Below are positions 1-8,487 of a stretch of 64,000 nucleotides of DNA, one piece after another. The number at the start of each line of letters is the position of its first letter. The stretch's first letter is position 1. The notes beneath the pieces were generated by a model. That model saw only the letters and a list, made by a program, of their open reading frames with translations. It was not told the DNA's origin and did not search any database. This DNA is from Mayamaea pseudoterrestris. Its lineage: Eukaryota > Bacillariophyta > Bacillariophyceae > Sellaphorales > Sellaphoraceae. The translations under genes were made by a program, and so were the position numbers. The stretch is taken from positions 248,001 to 312,000 of the forward strand of contig BROI01000024.1 in NCBI GenBank assembly GCA_027923505.1. The letters run 5' to 3'.

Positions 1-380
1 CTCTTTTTGTTGTGGCTCTTGACGCTGACACCCACATTTTCAACCAGTTCTTCAGCAGTTTGAACATTTTCGTCGTCGGCGTTATTATTGTGTTCGTCTA
101 ATTGTTCGTCTGCAGACGAGCTGGTAGTCGTTTGGTGTGGTTCCTCGGGAGAGGCACCATTCTCATGGTGCTCCTCCTCCAAATCGTCACTTGTCAAAAG
201 CATATCCATGGCGCGCACATCATGATTCGCATATTGAAGTTCATGAAACCATCCAGGAGCAATATTGGCTTTGGTCGCCGCTGCTCTTGTTTTGGCAATG
301 GCTGACGATGCCGAAAGAACAAGTATTCCGACGATGATGGCAACGAGACGACGAAGCAGCGGTGATTGCTGTTGCTTCAT
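1..380 (-). CDS. Secreted or lumenal protein, 5' part only
   Basis: The reading frame opens at an ATG (378-380) and runs without a stop to the left edge, so only about the first 126 residues are present. The N-terminus (MKQQQSPLLRRLVAIIVGIL...) has a basic start, a hydrophobic core and a small-residue cleavage site (SSAIA before KT), a classical signal peptide. The rest is acidic and rich in Glu, Asp, Asn and Ser. I do not recognise a family. It is divergent from the aminotransferase at 706, with about 325 bp between the two starts. The signal peptide is seen directly; ER entry is inferred. Confidence 0.55.
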   Translation of the reverse strand, partial: MKQQQSPLLRRLVAIIVGILVLSASSAIAKTRAAATKANIAPGWFHELQYANHDVRAMDMLLTSDDLEEEHHENGASPEEPHQTTTSSSADEQLDEHNNNADDENVQTAEELVENVGVSVKSHNKK

Positions 381-705
381 TGTAAGTGCTTTTGTATACA
401 GTCACAAATAGTATCTTGGTGGCTTTTCAAGTCTCTCTCTCTCTCTCTCTTAGTGTTCTGTAACTATTACACTGCAGGATGCGCTTCGATTACCATATCG
501 TTTGCGGTGCGCCCATGGCGATGCGAAAAAGCGCCAAGTGGAAGTCGTACCACGACTGAAACATGAACCCTCAACCCTTTCTAAGCAAAACAATCGCAAC
601 GGTACTCGAGTGAGAGCGCGCGTCGACGCGACGGATCGTCCAAGGTCCATTCGTCGTCTCGCTCATTCCTTCACTCGCTGCAAACAATAGGAAGGAAACT
701 TAATC
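381..705. other. Divergent intergenic region with a CT microsatellite
   Basis: This is the shared upstream region of the secreted-protein gene (minus) and the aminotransferase gene (plus). It contains a (CT)n run at about 432-451. Small ORFs here overlap each other on both strands and have no family resemblance, so I treat the stretch as promoter and 5'UTR. Confidence 0.5.
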
Positions 706-2264
706 ATGGCAAGAAACACTTACAAGATGGATGAACGAATAGCTGCAGTTGCTACGAGTCTCTTTGCACTCACGGCTCTTGGATTCCTGCAGCTGCAACG
801 CCGAAAACAACGGCGGCAGCAACCTAACACGTTAATGCACCATGATAGCCTCGTTGGAATCCGAGGCCACAAGGCGCTCCAACCTTCACTTTCCTATCTG
901 GAACAGTTTTTAGCTTGCATGCCAAACATGTGCGATCCACTTACCAATCCATCTGGTTACATTCCACTTTGCATCGCCGAGAATCGTCTCATTGTCGACA
1001 TTTTGGCGGAACGATTCATGCAGGTTGGAACAGCGACCGCCATTTTCTCCGACTCCCAAGTGTACTTTTACAGTAGTTTCCTGGGCATGCCCGTGACGAG
1101 GGAGGCTGCCGCCTACTTTTTGGCGCGGCGTTTTCTGTTTCCTGACGAACTCGACTTGGGACCCGACAAGGCGCTGACGCACGTGCAGCCGAAACATGTC
1201 GCCATTTCGGCGGGAGGCGCCGCCTTGCTGAACAATTTATTCTTTCTGCTGGGCGATGCGGGTGACGCATGCTTGATTCCGCGTCCGTACTATGCGGCGT
1301 TTGAAAACGATATACAATTTAGTGCCGGCATTGTTCCGATTGGGATTCATCAACGTGATCCGGCGGAGGGTCCAACGTTAGCGGAACTGGATGCAGCCTA
1401 TAGTCAAGCAGTGACGCAGGGCCATACGCCAAAGTTCATATTGCTGACGAATCCAAACAATCCGCTGGGAACTGTTTACGCGCCGCAAGTCATGCTGCGG
1501 ATCATTCAGTGGGCCCGGCAAAAGCGCATGCATACCATTGCCGATGAAATGTATGCGCTTGGTGTACATACTGTAGGTATAAATATGAAGAACTTGCAAT
1601 AGTTGCTGCAGCAATGTCTCACAACATTCCTTTACAGAAAACTGGTCATGGCTTCCACTCGGTCATTCAGATACTTGGCAACGAACTCGGCAATGACGTT
1701 CACTTTATATGGGCCGTCTCCAAAGACTTTGGCGCCAGCGGACTCCGCGTCGGCATTGTGTACTCGCAGAATGAAGTATTCATGCAGGGACTTGCCACGG
1801 CCAATATATTCACCTGCGTTAGTCAGCCAATTCAATACTTGGTTTCCGAACTTTGGACGGACGATCAGTTTCTGGATCACTTTTTGGATGAGTCACGGCA
1901 TCGAACATTGATTAGCTATCACATTTGCATCTCCAAGCTGCAGGAAATGGTAGTACCTTTTGTGCCAGCGACGGCAGGGATATTCGTCTATGTGGATTTC
2001 TCGTCGCTGCTGCCGGAAAAGACGTTTGACGGAGAGCAAAGGTTTTGCAAGCTCATGTTTGACTACGCCAGAATCGTCTTGACGCCTGGTGAGAGTCAGC
2101 GCGATCCTCGGCCCGGCATGTTTCGAATTTGCTACGCCTGGGTATCGCCTGCGGTGCTGGCCATCTCCATGGAGCGACTGAGTCGGCTCGTTGCCAAGAT
2201 TCGCAAGCTGGATTGGAGCGATTTAAATGAGCGGAGCTTGCAAGGAGTGTTACATAATACATAG
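706..2264 (+). CDS. PLP-dependent class I/II aminotransferase, ACC-synthase-like, membrane-anchored
   Basis: Two exons are proposed: 706-1572 and 1638-2264. The 65-nt intron begins GTAGGT and ends TTTACAG, both junctions fall in phase 0, and the product is 496 residues. The family signature is clear: LTNPNNPLGT, then the Asp and Tyr of IADEMYA, then the PLP lysine in SKDFGASGLRVG. The order and spacing resemble 1-aminocyclopropane-1-carboxylate synthase and its ACCS-like relatives more than aspartate aminotransferases. A hydrophobic segment near residues 12-28 followed by Arg/Lys suggests an N-terminal membrane anchor, which is unusual for the fold. Substrate cannot be told from sequence; true ACC synthase, an alkyl-cysteine lyase-like or a general aminotransferase are all possible. 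A donor three codons earlier would change only a few residues. Confidence 0.85.
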
Positions 2265-2304
2265 ATACAAGAGTTAAATAATTTTTATGATTTGTGTACT
2301 CATT

Positions 2305-5300
2305 TCAAACGTTAAAGCGCACTCTCTTGCAGCCACGATGTTCCAGGTCCTCTATGGGGAGCATGTACTTGGGGCGTTTGCGGTGTATGCTCTCCTCTAC
2401 TTTTAACTTTTTGTTCTCCTTTGCAGTCGTCGTGACATCGGGCGTTTGCGCAAAATAATGGTATTCCGTGAGCAGGCGAAGTGAGCGGAGCAAAAAGTGG
2501 GTCTTGGAAAGTTGATCAGACTTTAGATCACTCGATTCTCCTCTCGCCACGCTCTTTCCTATGCCTACTTTATCCTCATTCATCAGCGCGTCCAGATTTT
2601 CCATAGTCTCCTCCACCGTTTCTTTGGCAATAATCGTTTCCACCTCCAGTCGGCCCATCGCGCCCATCCGCCAAGCTCTCGCAACCGCCTGATCCATCAA
2701 TGACTTATCGAGAATTTCTTCGAGGAAGAATACATGTGTAACAAACGACAGGTCTAAACCCTCACTTCCGTCTTTGCCCAGCAGCATGCAAAAGCAATCG
2801 CTGTTGGAAGCAAATTTAGTGAGCTCTGCCTGACGAGATTTGCCCCAAAACTCAGCGATGCAGGCGCTTCCAAACTCCCAGATAAGACGAGTCCCGATGA
2901 CATTTAGCACCTCACGAAATTGTGAAAAGATAATGGCCTTCAGCGGTCTATGATCGCCCACTATTGCCAAGTTAAATTCCGAACTACCGGAAGCACACCA
3001 TTGGCGCCTTTGTGAGCAGAGTTTTCTAAGCTTTTGCGTGAGATAGAATGCTTTGGACTCGTCCGGTGGACAGGGAATTCCTACGCGGTAACAAGTTGCA
3101 CATCGACTTTTCTCATTTGTGAGCACGCAAGCATTGTGCTCATGCAAGCACAAAACGCAACGTCCGTCAACTGCGAATATATCGAATTCGCATTTGTGAT
3201 CACCGTACTTTCTCGTTCGTCGACGCTCTAGTAAAGGTCGAACAATGGGCTCTAGGTTGATCGTATCTGGTTGCGTTCCAATCGAAATCTCTGACGCTGA
3301 AGGCTTCCTTTGCGGAATATCCTTTTTTTCGTCGACAACAGTACTCCAAGTAAAATCAAAGCCGGGCTGAAGCAACTGGAAGTCGTTTACGTCAAAGTGG
3401 GCGTCACAAAGCGCGCACTCGCTACAACCATCCATACACTCGGGGCAAGCGAGTCCCCCACAACAAGGGAGGAGAAGGAGCATTGCCAGCCGCAAACCAC
3501 AGCACTCACAAGGAAAAATCTGTTCCTCTTGCGCTCCTATCATGTATTGACGAATCTTGTGAATGCGAGACTCGCATATTTCATGTTTTTCAAGAAGTTC
3601 TATAGTCTCCAGAAAGAAGGCAGGTTCAAGCTTAAGCATCACTCGAGAAAATCCTATACATGATCGACGAATATTGTCAAGTGCTTTCTTCGCAGATTTT
3701 CGCTGCGACCGATGCAACAGCGAATCCTGTAGGCCCATCGGACTTCCGCCCATGCCGCAGACAAGCAAATTCGTCTGCACTGCACAAGCGATCGAGTTGT
3801 ACGCCGCCGCTTCCTCAGGGCTCATGGTAACAATCTTCCTATGATATAATGGTGAAGGAAGCTCCACAATGTCCAGCTTCGTATGCCGCTTCGTGAGTAC
3901 TTTCAAAAGATTCCGCAATCTAAAAAATGACGCTAAAGATTCTTCGTTCCACGACGAGGCAATGTTGGATTTCCATATCCTTTCGCCGTCAAGACGAGAA
4001 GAGAAAAACTCGTGTTGTAAAAAGGTCACGAGATGCTTAATCTGAGTAAATTGTGATTTCGTTTGCTTGGTAGGGGTACCGGTCATGGCCCATCGTCGTT
4101 GAGCAGATATCCACGACGCGAACTGAATTGTATTGCTGTTTGGCTGCTGTGCCATCGAATGGCCTTCATCTACCACCAAGCGCAGCCAATGAATTTTAAG
4201 AAGAGGACATGCCTCGTTTGCCTCATCGTCGAGATGATATGATGAGCTGCCATTACGATTCCGCTCAAGTTCCTTTCTTAGAGAGCCATTGCTCCATTCA
4301 TTTTTACACCGCATATTTGACGTAATGACGACTTGAAATTTCGCTAAGAAAGCAGGAGAAGGAAGCTTTCGCGTCGTGGCCATGTCCAAAAAGATAAAGG
4401 GTGAATGCGTCTTGTCATGATCAATCTTCGACAGGGCCATCTCAACCGTCATCTCGCCCTTGGAGGCATGTTGATGGAAGACAAACGTTAATGGACGTCT
4501 TCCAGGTGCAACGACATAACTCGCGTCAACGTGTCGCTCGATCTGTGTTTTCCAGTGATTTAACAATACAGAAGGAACAATTATTATCGTCGCCGAAGTA
4601 GAAAGTAACGCCTCCTCCAATTCTCGCAGTTTTTGCTTTTCGATTATGGCAGTCACTCGTGAATTCGGTCGAGCGGATGCATTAGCGAATGACTTTTTCG
4701 CGGAGCAAAGCTGGCTTGTCTTTAACTCGTAGACAAGCGCTTCGAATACAGATAGGCAATCTTCCCGCTCATCATCGTGGTGGTCAAAAATCGGAAAACG
4801 CTTAATTATGTTGCGAACATTGTCTTCAAACAATCTGAAGCTCGTGCTATATTCATTGTTGTCAACCCGACCCATGATCCGTTTGCACTCAGAGACAAAC
4901 TCACGCCCACTTGCGGGAAGACGACGAAGTAAGTCAAGTACAAGACGGCGCAGCATCGGTCGTTGAAAATCAGTGCTCACATGATCCGAATAATACGTCT
5001 CAAAGATTCTAGCATCATCATTGTTTAAACCTCTTGGCTCGTCATCCACGATCGAGATCTCTTTCATTGGCGCCACCGCAGGCATTGTGGACATGCCGCT
5101 TGTTTGCAATATTAAACTTAGCAGCGTAATTGTCTTGCCCAAGCCGGGGTCATCGCAAAGCAATCCACCACGCGCCACCTTGCGTGGCAATTGTTTCATA
5201 AGTTCAGTGTCCTGGACTTCTCGGCCAGTCCGTTGATCAATCCGAATGCACGATGTAATAGATGAATGACAATCGTTGTCTATGCAACGAGGCCTCAGTA

Positions 5301-6384
5301 ACGTCGTCCACCCGCCCGTCACGGAGCGGTGCAAATCGCCCGGCAACGTTGGATCCAAGCAATCTCGTTCCATCAAGCCTTTGCACTCGCGTTGTCGCAT
5401 CCACGTGAGCGAAGCAACTTGATGCTGATACAAGCGCAGCTTCAAACCCGGCACCACGGCGCGGAGCGTGTCACGCATGCTGGTGCAAGTGTTGCGTAAC
5501 GAGTGTAGCGATTTGGCGCGCAAAAAGGGAGCCAGCGAGTCGACTAGAATCTCCTTGGGAAGCGCGATGAGCAGCGACGTTGAGAGTTTCGCTTTGTATA
5601 ACCTTTTCATGGACGCTAGGTCGCATTCATTTGACCCAGGAATGCGTCGATAGAGCTCCGAAAACGTCATTTTGCTGGGAAAGAGCGGAGGGTTGTCGCG
5701 TCGGTGCTCCAAAGTAGTTTTGTCGTTCTGTTGCAGGCGCTCCATGGCTCCATCCAGCTGAGTCCAATCATTCTGTACCAAGGACAGCAACAGTTGAAGT
5801 GCCGGGGACAATGGTTTGTTAAATTTGGGTGCATTGACTGCTAATAAAAAGCGTGAACCGGGCGTTCCTTGCTGCAGGTAGGGAAAGGACAGCGTCACGA
5901 CAAGAGAGGCGCTCAATCTTGGATTTTTCTTGTCAAGCTCTGAGCAGTGAAGCAGCATTTCTGCTCGTTCAATAGTAACATGGTCTTGACAAGCCTTGAC
6001 CAAGCCCAGCAGTAGATACATGTCACTACGTGCCTCTTGACATTCGTGACAAATAACGTCGGAAGCCTTGCCAGAGAACGAAATTATGCTGCTCAGGTCC
6101 ATGTTTGATCGATTCTTCCCTTTGTCATTGTCGTGCCCATTCCTAGGTTTCTCAAACGTCCAATTCAATTGACACGAGGTGCAGCCCTGCGAGCAATTGT
6201 TGTCGAGTAACGATTTGTCGTTGCGAGCAAAATCAATCGGCAGCCATGTCCTCATCGGCAAGCTTTCAACATCGCCAGCAAAACCGTCCAAGTCGAGCTG
6301 TGACTCCTCAATGAGAAGGTATGCTATTTCCATATTGTTTGGTGCGGTCCTCATGGCACTTTGTTTTGCAAAGGTGGAATGCAT
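2305..6384 (-). CDS. F-box / SNF2 ATPase / RING protein
   Basis: A single long exon encodes about 1,359 residues from the ATG at 6382-6384; the frame stays open upstream, but only with a GTG. Domains in order: an F-box-like segment (ALPKEILVDSLAPFLRAK), the SNF2 ATPase with Walker A DPGLGKTITLLSLI and Walker B-type LVVDEGHSM, a RING-like Cys cluster (CECCGLRL...CCGGLACPEC...CALC), and a C-terminal helicase lobe (KAIIFSQF, DGSEGLDLSFVTHVFFLE, QAVARAWRMG). This order matches plant F-box/SNF2 proteins of the At3g54460 type and, more loosely, Rad5/HLTF-class DNA translocases with ubiquitin-ligase activity. Nuclear chromatin remodelling or DNA-damage tolerance is inferred. A retrotransposon lies only 175 bp upstream in the same orientation, so the native promoter is displaced. 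Confidence 0.85.
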   Translation of the reverse strand: MHSTFAKQSAMRTAPNNMEIAYLLIEESQLDLDGFAGDVESLPMRTWLPIDFARNDKSLLDNNCSQGCTSCQLNWTFEKPRNGHDNDKGKNRSNMDLSSIISFSGKASDVICHECQEARSDMYLLLGLVKACQDHVTIERAEMLLHCSELDKKNPRLSASLVVTLSFPYLQQGTPGSRFLLAVNAPKFNKPLSPALQLLLSLVQNDWTQLDGAMERLQQNDKTTLEHRRDNPPLFPSKMTFSELYRRIPGSNECDLASMKRLYKAKLSTSLLIALPKEILVDSLAPFLRAKSLHSLRNTCTSMRDTLRAVVPGLKLRLYQHQVASLTWMRQRECKGLMERDCLDPTLPGDLHRSVTGGWTTLLRPRCIDNDCHSSITSCIRIDQRTGREVQDTELMKQLPRKVARGGLLCDDPGLGKTITLLSLILQTSGMSTMPAVAPMKEISIVDDEPRGLNNDDARIFETYYSDHVSTDFQRPMLRRLVLDLLRRLPASGREFVSECKRIMGRVDNNEYSTSFRLFEDNVRNIIKRFPIFDHHDDEREDCLSVFEALVYELKTSQLCSAKKSFANASARPNSRVTAIIEKQKLRELEEALLSTSATIIIVPSVLLNHWKTQIERHVDASYVVAPGRRPLTFVFHQHASKGEMTVEMALSKIDHDKTHSPFIFLDMATTRKLPSPAFLAKFQVVITSNMRCKNEWSNGSLRKELERNRNGSSSYHLDDEANEACPLLKIHWLRLVVDEGHSMAQQPNSNTIQFASWISAQRRWAMTGTPTKQTKSQFTQIKHLVTFLQHEFFSSRLDGERIWKSNIASSWNEESLASFFRLRNLLKVLTKRHTKLDIVELPSPLYHRKIVTMSPEEAAAYNSIACAVQTNLLVCGMGGSPMGLQDSLLHRSQRKSAKKALDNIRRSCIGFSRVMLKLEPAFFLETIELLEKHEICESRIHKIRQYMIGAQEEQIFPCECCGLRLAMLLLLPCCGGLACPECMDGCSECALCDAHFDVNDFQLLQPGFDFTWSTVVDEKKDIPQRKPSASEISIGTQPDTINLEPIVRPLLERRRTRKYGDHKCEFDIFAVDGRCVLCLHEHNACVLTNEKSRCATCYRVGIPCPPDESKAFYLTQKLRKLCSQRRQWCASGSSEFNLAIVGDHRPLKAIIFSQFREVLNVIGTRLIWEFGSACIAEFWGKSRQAELTKFASNSDCFCMLLGKDGSEGLDLSFVTHVFFLEEILDKSLMDQAVARAWRMGAMGRLEVETIIAKETVEETMENLDALMNEDKVGIGKSVARGESSDLKSDQLSKTHFLLRSLRLLTEYHYFAQTPDVTTTAKENKKLKVEESIHRKRPKYMLPIEDLEHRGCKRVRFNV

Positions 6385-6559
6385 GCTAGCAAAGAATTTT
6401 GACGGCGCGTGAGCGATCCATCGCGTCACGCTTGACGTCTCACCGTGAATGAGCCGACGTCGGCGTGGTCCTGGATCAGAACCTGGACACGCGCAAGGCA
6501 CACTGAGCGTCCGTTTCTACTACAAGCTGGTTTCGCGTTACGCCGGCCAAGAGTAGGGC

Positions 6560-6744
6560 GAACACCGATTAATCTCTATCCAACACCAGATTCTTCCGTT
6601 TCCTACACAAAGACGGCGATTGCTAAAACTTGGGAAGCTAGGGATAGCTACCCAAGCACCCCCACTGGACAAGCAGAGCAGAGCTAGCTAGATCCGCTCG
6701 GAGAGCAGATCCCTTGCCAGCTGCAGTGAGCTGCTGCTATACCA
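6560..6744 (-). repeat. Split direct repeat, 3'-terminal copy (B2 on the element's strand)
   Basis: A 185-bp sequence starting GAACACCGATTAATC on the plus strand, repeated without visible change at 7091-7275. It forms the left edge of the element as drawn. The adjoining host sequence ends in GAGTAGGGC. Confidence 0.9.
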
Positions 6745-6762
6745 GGGATGGGCTGGGTGGGT

Positions 6763-7090
6763 ACTTTAATCTATATTACTTGACTCGAGTCGGGATGATC
6801 GAGGCAACAGAGACTGAAGAATGAGGACGATGGCAAGTGCTTGCAATCGATTGCAACTCGGGGAGACTCCGGCAGCTGGTCTTGGGGCTTACTTAGACAG
6901 GGTCACGTGCCCGAATCTTCACGACCAGATCCTTCGGAGTCGCCTAGGAATGACTTCGCGGGGAATCAATTCTCCGAACTTGAAGGGCGGGACGCCAGAT
7001 GATGACGAAATTTGCCGAAGAACGGCTGCGTCATCATGACTAGGCTGTAGCCAATCACCACTTTCCATCCGACACTTCTGAATCCCAAAT
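6763..7090 (-). repeat. Split direct repeat, internal copy of the 328-bp unit (A2)
   Basis: A 328-bp unit (plus strand: ACTTTAATCTATATTAC to CTGAATCCCAAAT), repeated at 14156-14483. It abuts the next repeat at 7090/7091 with no gap, as in the B1-A2 junction of PAT/Ngaro elements. The 72-codon plus-strand ORF it contains is simply duplicated with the repeat and is unlikely to be a gene. Confidence 0.9.
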
Positions 7091-7275
7091 GAACACCGAT
7101 TAATCTCTATCCAACACCAGATTCTTCCGTTTCCTACACAAAGACGGCGATTGCTAAAACTTGGGAAGCTAGGGATAGCTACCCAAGCACCCCCACTGGA
7201 CAAGCAGAGCAGAGCTAGCTAGATCCGCTCGGAGAGCAGATCCCTTGCCAGCTGCAGTGAGCTGCTGCTATACCA
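7091..7275 (-). repeat. Split direct repeat, internal copy of the 185-bp unit (B1)
   Basis: Second copy of the 185-bp unit at 6560-6744. It lies immediately downstream of the recombinase stop codon on the coding strand. Confidence 0.9.
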
Positions 7276-7308
7276 TCTTGGAGAGAGCAAGGGATCGCGC
7301 GTTAGGAG

Positions 7309-8487
7309 CTAGACGCCCCAGACGCGACCAAGGTCTAAGGAGGAGTCGTGGCTGATGCCCGTTAATGGAATGGTGGTGGTGACAAGCGCGGGCGTTGGAG
7401 AAGGATTGGTGTTGTTGATGGCTTGAATGCGTTGAGCGGTAATGGTGTTGAACTTGGTGATGGATAGCATCCGTTTAGCTACATCGACGGAGAACATGTC
7501 GACTTGCTTGCGTATGTATTCCATAAATGCCTCGCTGCGCCAGCGTCCCTGCAGCTGAATGGTCCTTAAAGGGACGCCAGACATGTACATTGCCATTGCT
7601 GCAGTTGCGCGGATAGAATGGAGACCAACTGTCTCGACAGAGAGGCCGATGGAGGAAGGATTCTGACCGGCAATGAAATGACGTAGGAATTCGCGCCCCA
7701 TTTTTGTATTGCAAGTGGCGAGTTTGCCTTCTTCGTCTTCGTAACAGTAGAAGTTGGCGTCCTCTTTAACCAGCTTGCGAGCCACTAAACGCCTCGTATT
7801 GCGCACGAGGCGAGCGGCAAAGATAACAGGACAGAAACGCCAATGGCCAGAGCGATGGAGCGTGACGCCTTCATCCTTAGCTTCGTTCTTTTGCATGCCA
7901 AAGATGAGCGTCACTGAATCGGCAAGATGGAGGAATAAACTGTCGTGAGGCACAAGCGTGCCATCCTTCCAAAACTTGGTATCAATAGCTCGGAGCGGGA
8001 GAGTGCGACGTGAGACTTTGTCGCCCCGGTAAATGGCCAAGTACTCACAAGAGCGAAGGGCGAAGAAGGATGCTAAACCAACGAGCAATTGAAAATGCCG
8101 GAAGGCAAAGGACCGCGATTTTTGCGTTGTTAGCTGCATCATGAGGTCCATTGGGAGCGCCTGTTGATGGTTTGTCGACGGATCCATGTTGGCGTAGCCT
8201 CGATAAAGGCGAGCTAAGATGGGTGGCGTGTCGCCTCGTTCGTTTTTGCGAGGATCGGGGTAACCCGCGGACGTAAAGGCCTTAGCCACACCATCGACGG
8301 TGGAACGGACAGATCCAACAACCAATGCATCCTTGCCTTTTGTTGGCTTGGAGTACTCGCCTTGGCGAACGGAATGGATGAAGGCGAGGAAGAGATTGAG
8401 GCGGTCGCCGTAGGAGCAGCGGTCCATGAAGGGATCGTCTGCGAAACCAGCTCGCTCAGCGAACTGCATCCAACGGTCCCAAGCCAT
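7309..8487 (-). CDS. Retrotransposon tyrosine recombinase
   Basis: 392 residues from a real ATG (8485-8487). The catalytic set of tyrosine recombinases is visible: the first Arg in FALRSCEYLAI, the His-x-x-Arg box in HSIRATAAMAM, then the Trp region and candidate Tyr nucleophile in LQGRWRSEAFMEYIRKQ. The N-terminal half looks like the helical core-binding domain. It would integrate the circular cDNA intermediate by site-specific recombination, in place of a DDE integrase. Its first 274 nt overlap the 3' end of the RT-RNase H frame in a different phase, a common arrangement in DIRS-order elements. It therefore needs internal initiation, a frameshift or a separate transcript. Confidence 0.92.
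   Translation of the reverse strand: MAWDRWMQFAERAGFADDPFMDRCSYGDRLNLFLAFIHSVRQGEYSKPTKGKDALVVGSVRSTVDGVAKAFTSAGYPDPRKNERGDTPPILARLYRGYANMDPSTNHQQALPMDLMMQLTTQKSRSFAFRHFQLLVGLASFFALRSCEYLAIYRGDKVSRRTLPLRAIDTKFWKDGTLVPHDSLFLHLADSVTLIFGMQKNEAKDEGVTLHRSGHWRFCPVIFAARLVRNTRRLVARKLVKEDANFYCYEDEEGKLATCNTKMGREFLRHFIAGQNPSSIGLSVETVGLHSIRATAAMAMYMSGVPLRTIQLQGRWRSEAFMEYIRKQVDMFSVDVAKRMLSITKFNTITAQRIQAINNTNPSPTPALVTTTIPLTGISHDSSLDLGRVWGV

Noticed and set aside
2305-6384. HIRAN domain in the SNF2/RING protein, to make it a true Rad5/HLTF
   Set aside because: The N-terminal part shows an F-box-like segment but no HIRAN pattern.
6821-7039. 72-codon ORF present twice (also 14214-14432)
   Set aside because: Its duplication follows from the 328-bp retrotransposon repeat; no independent sign of coding.
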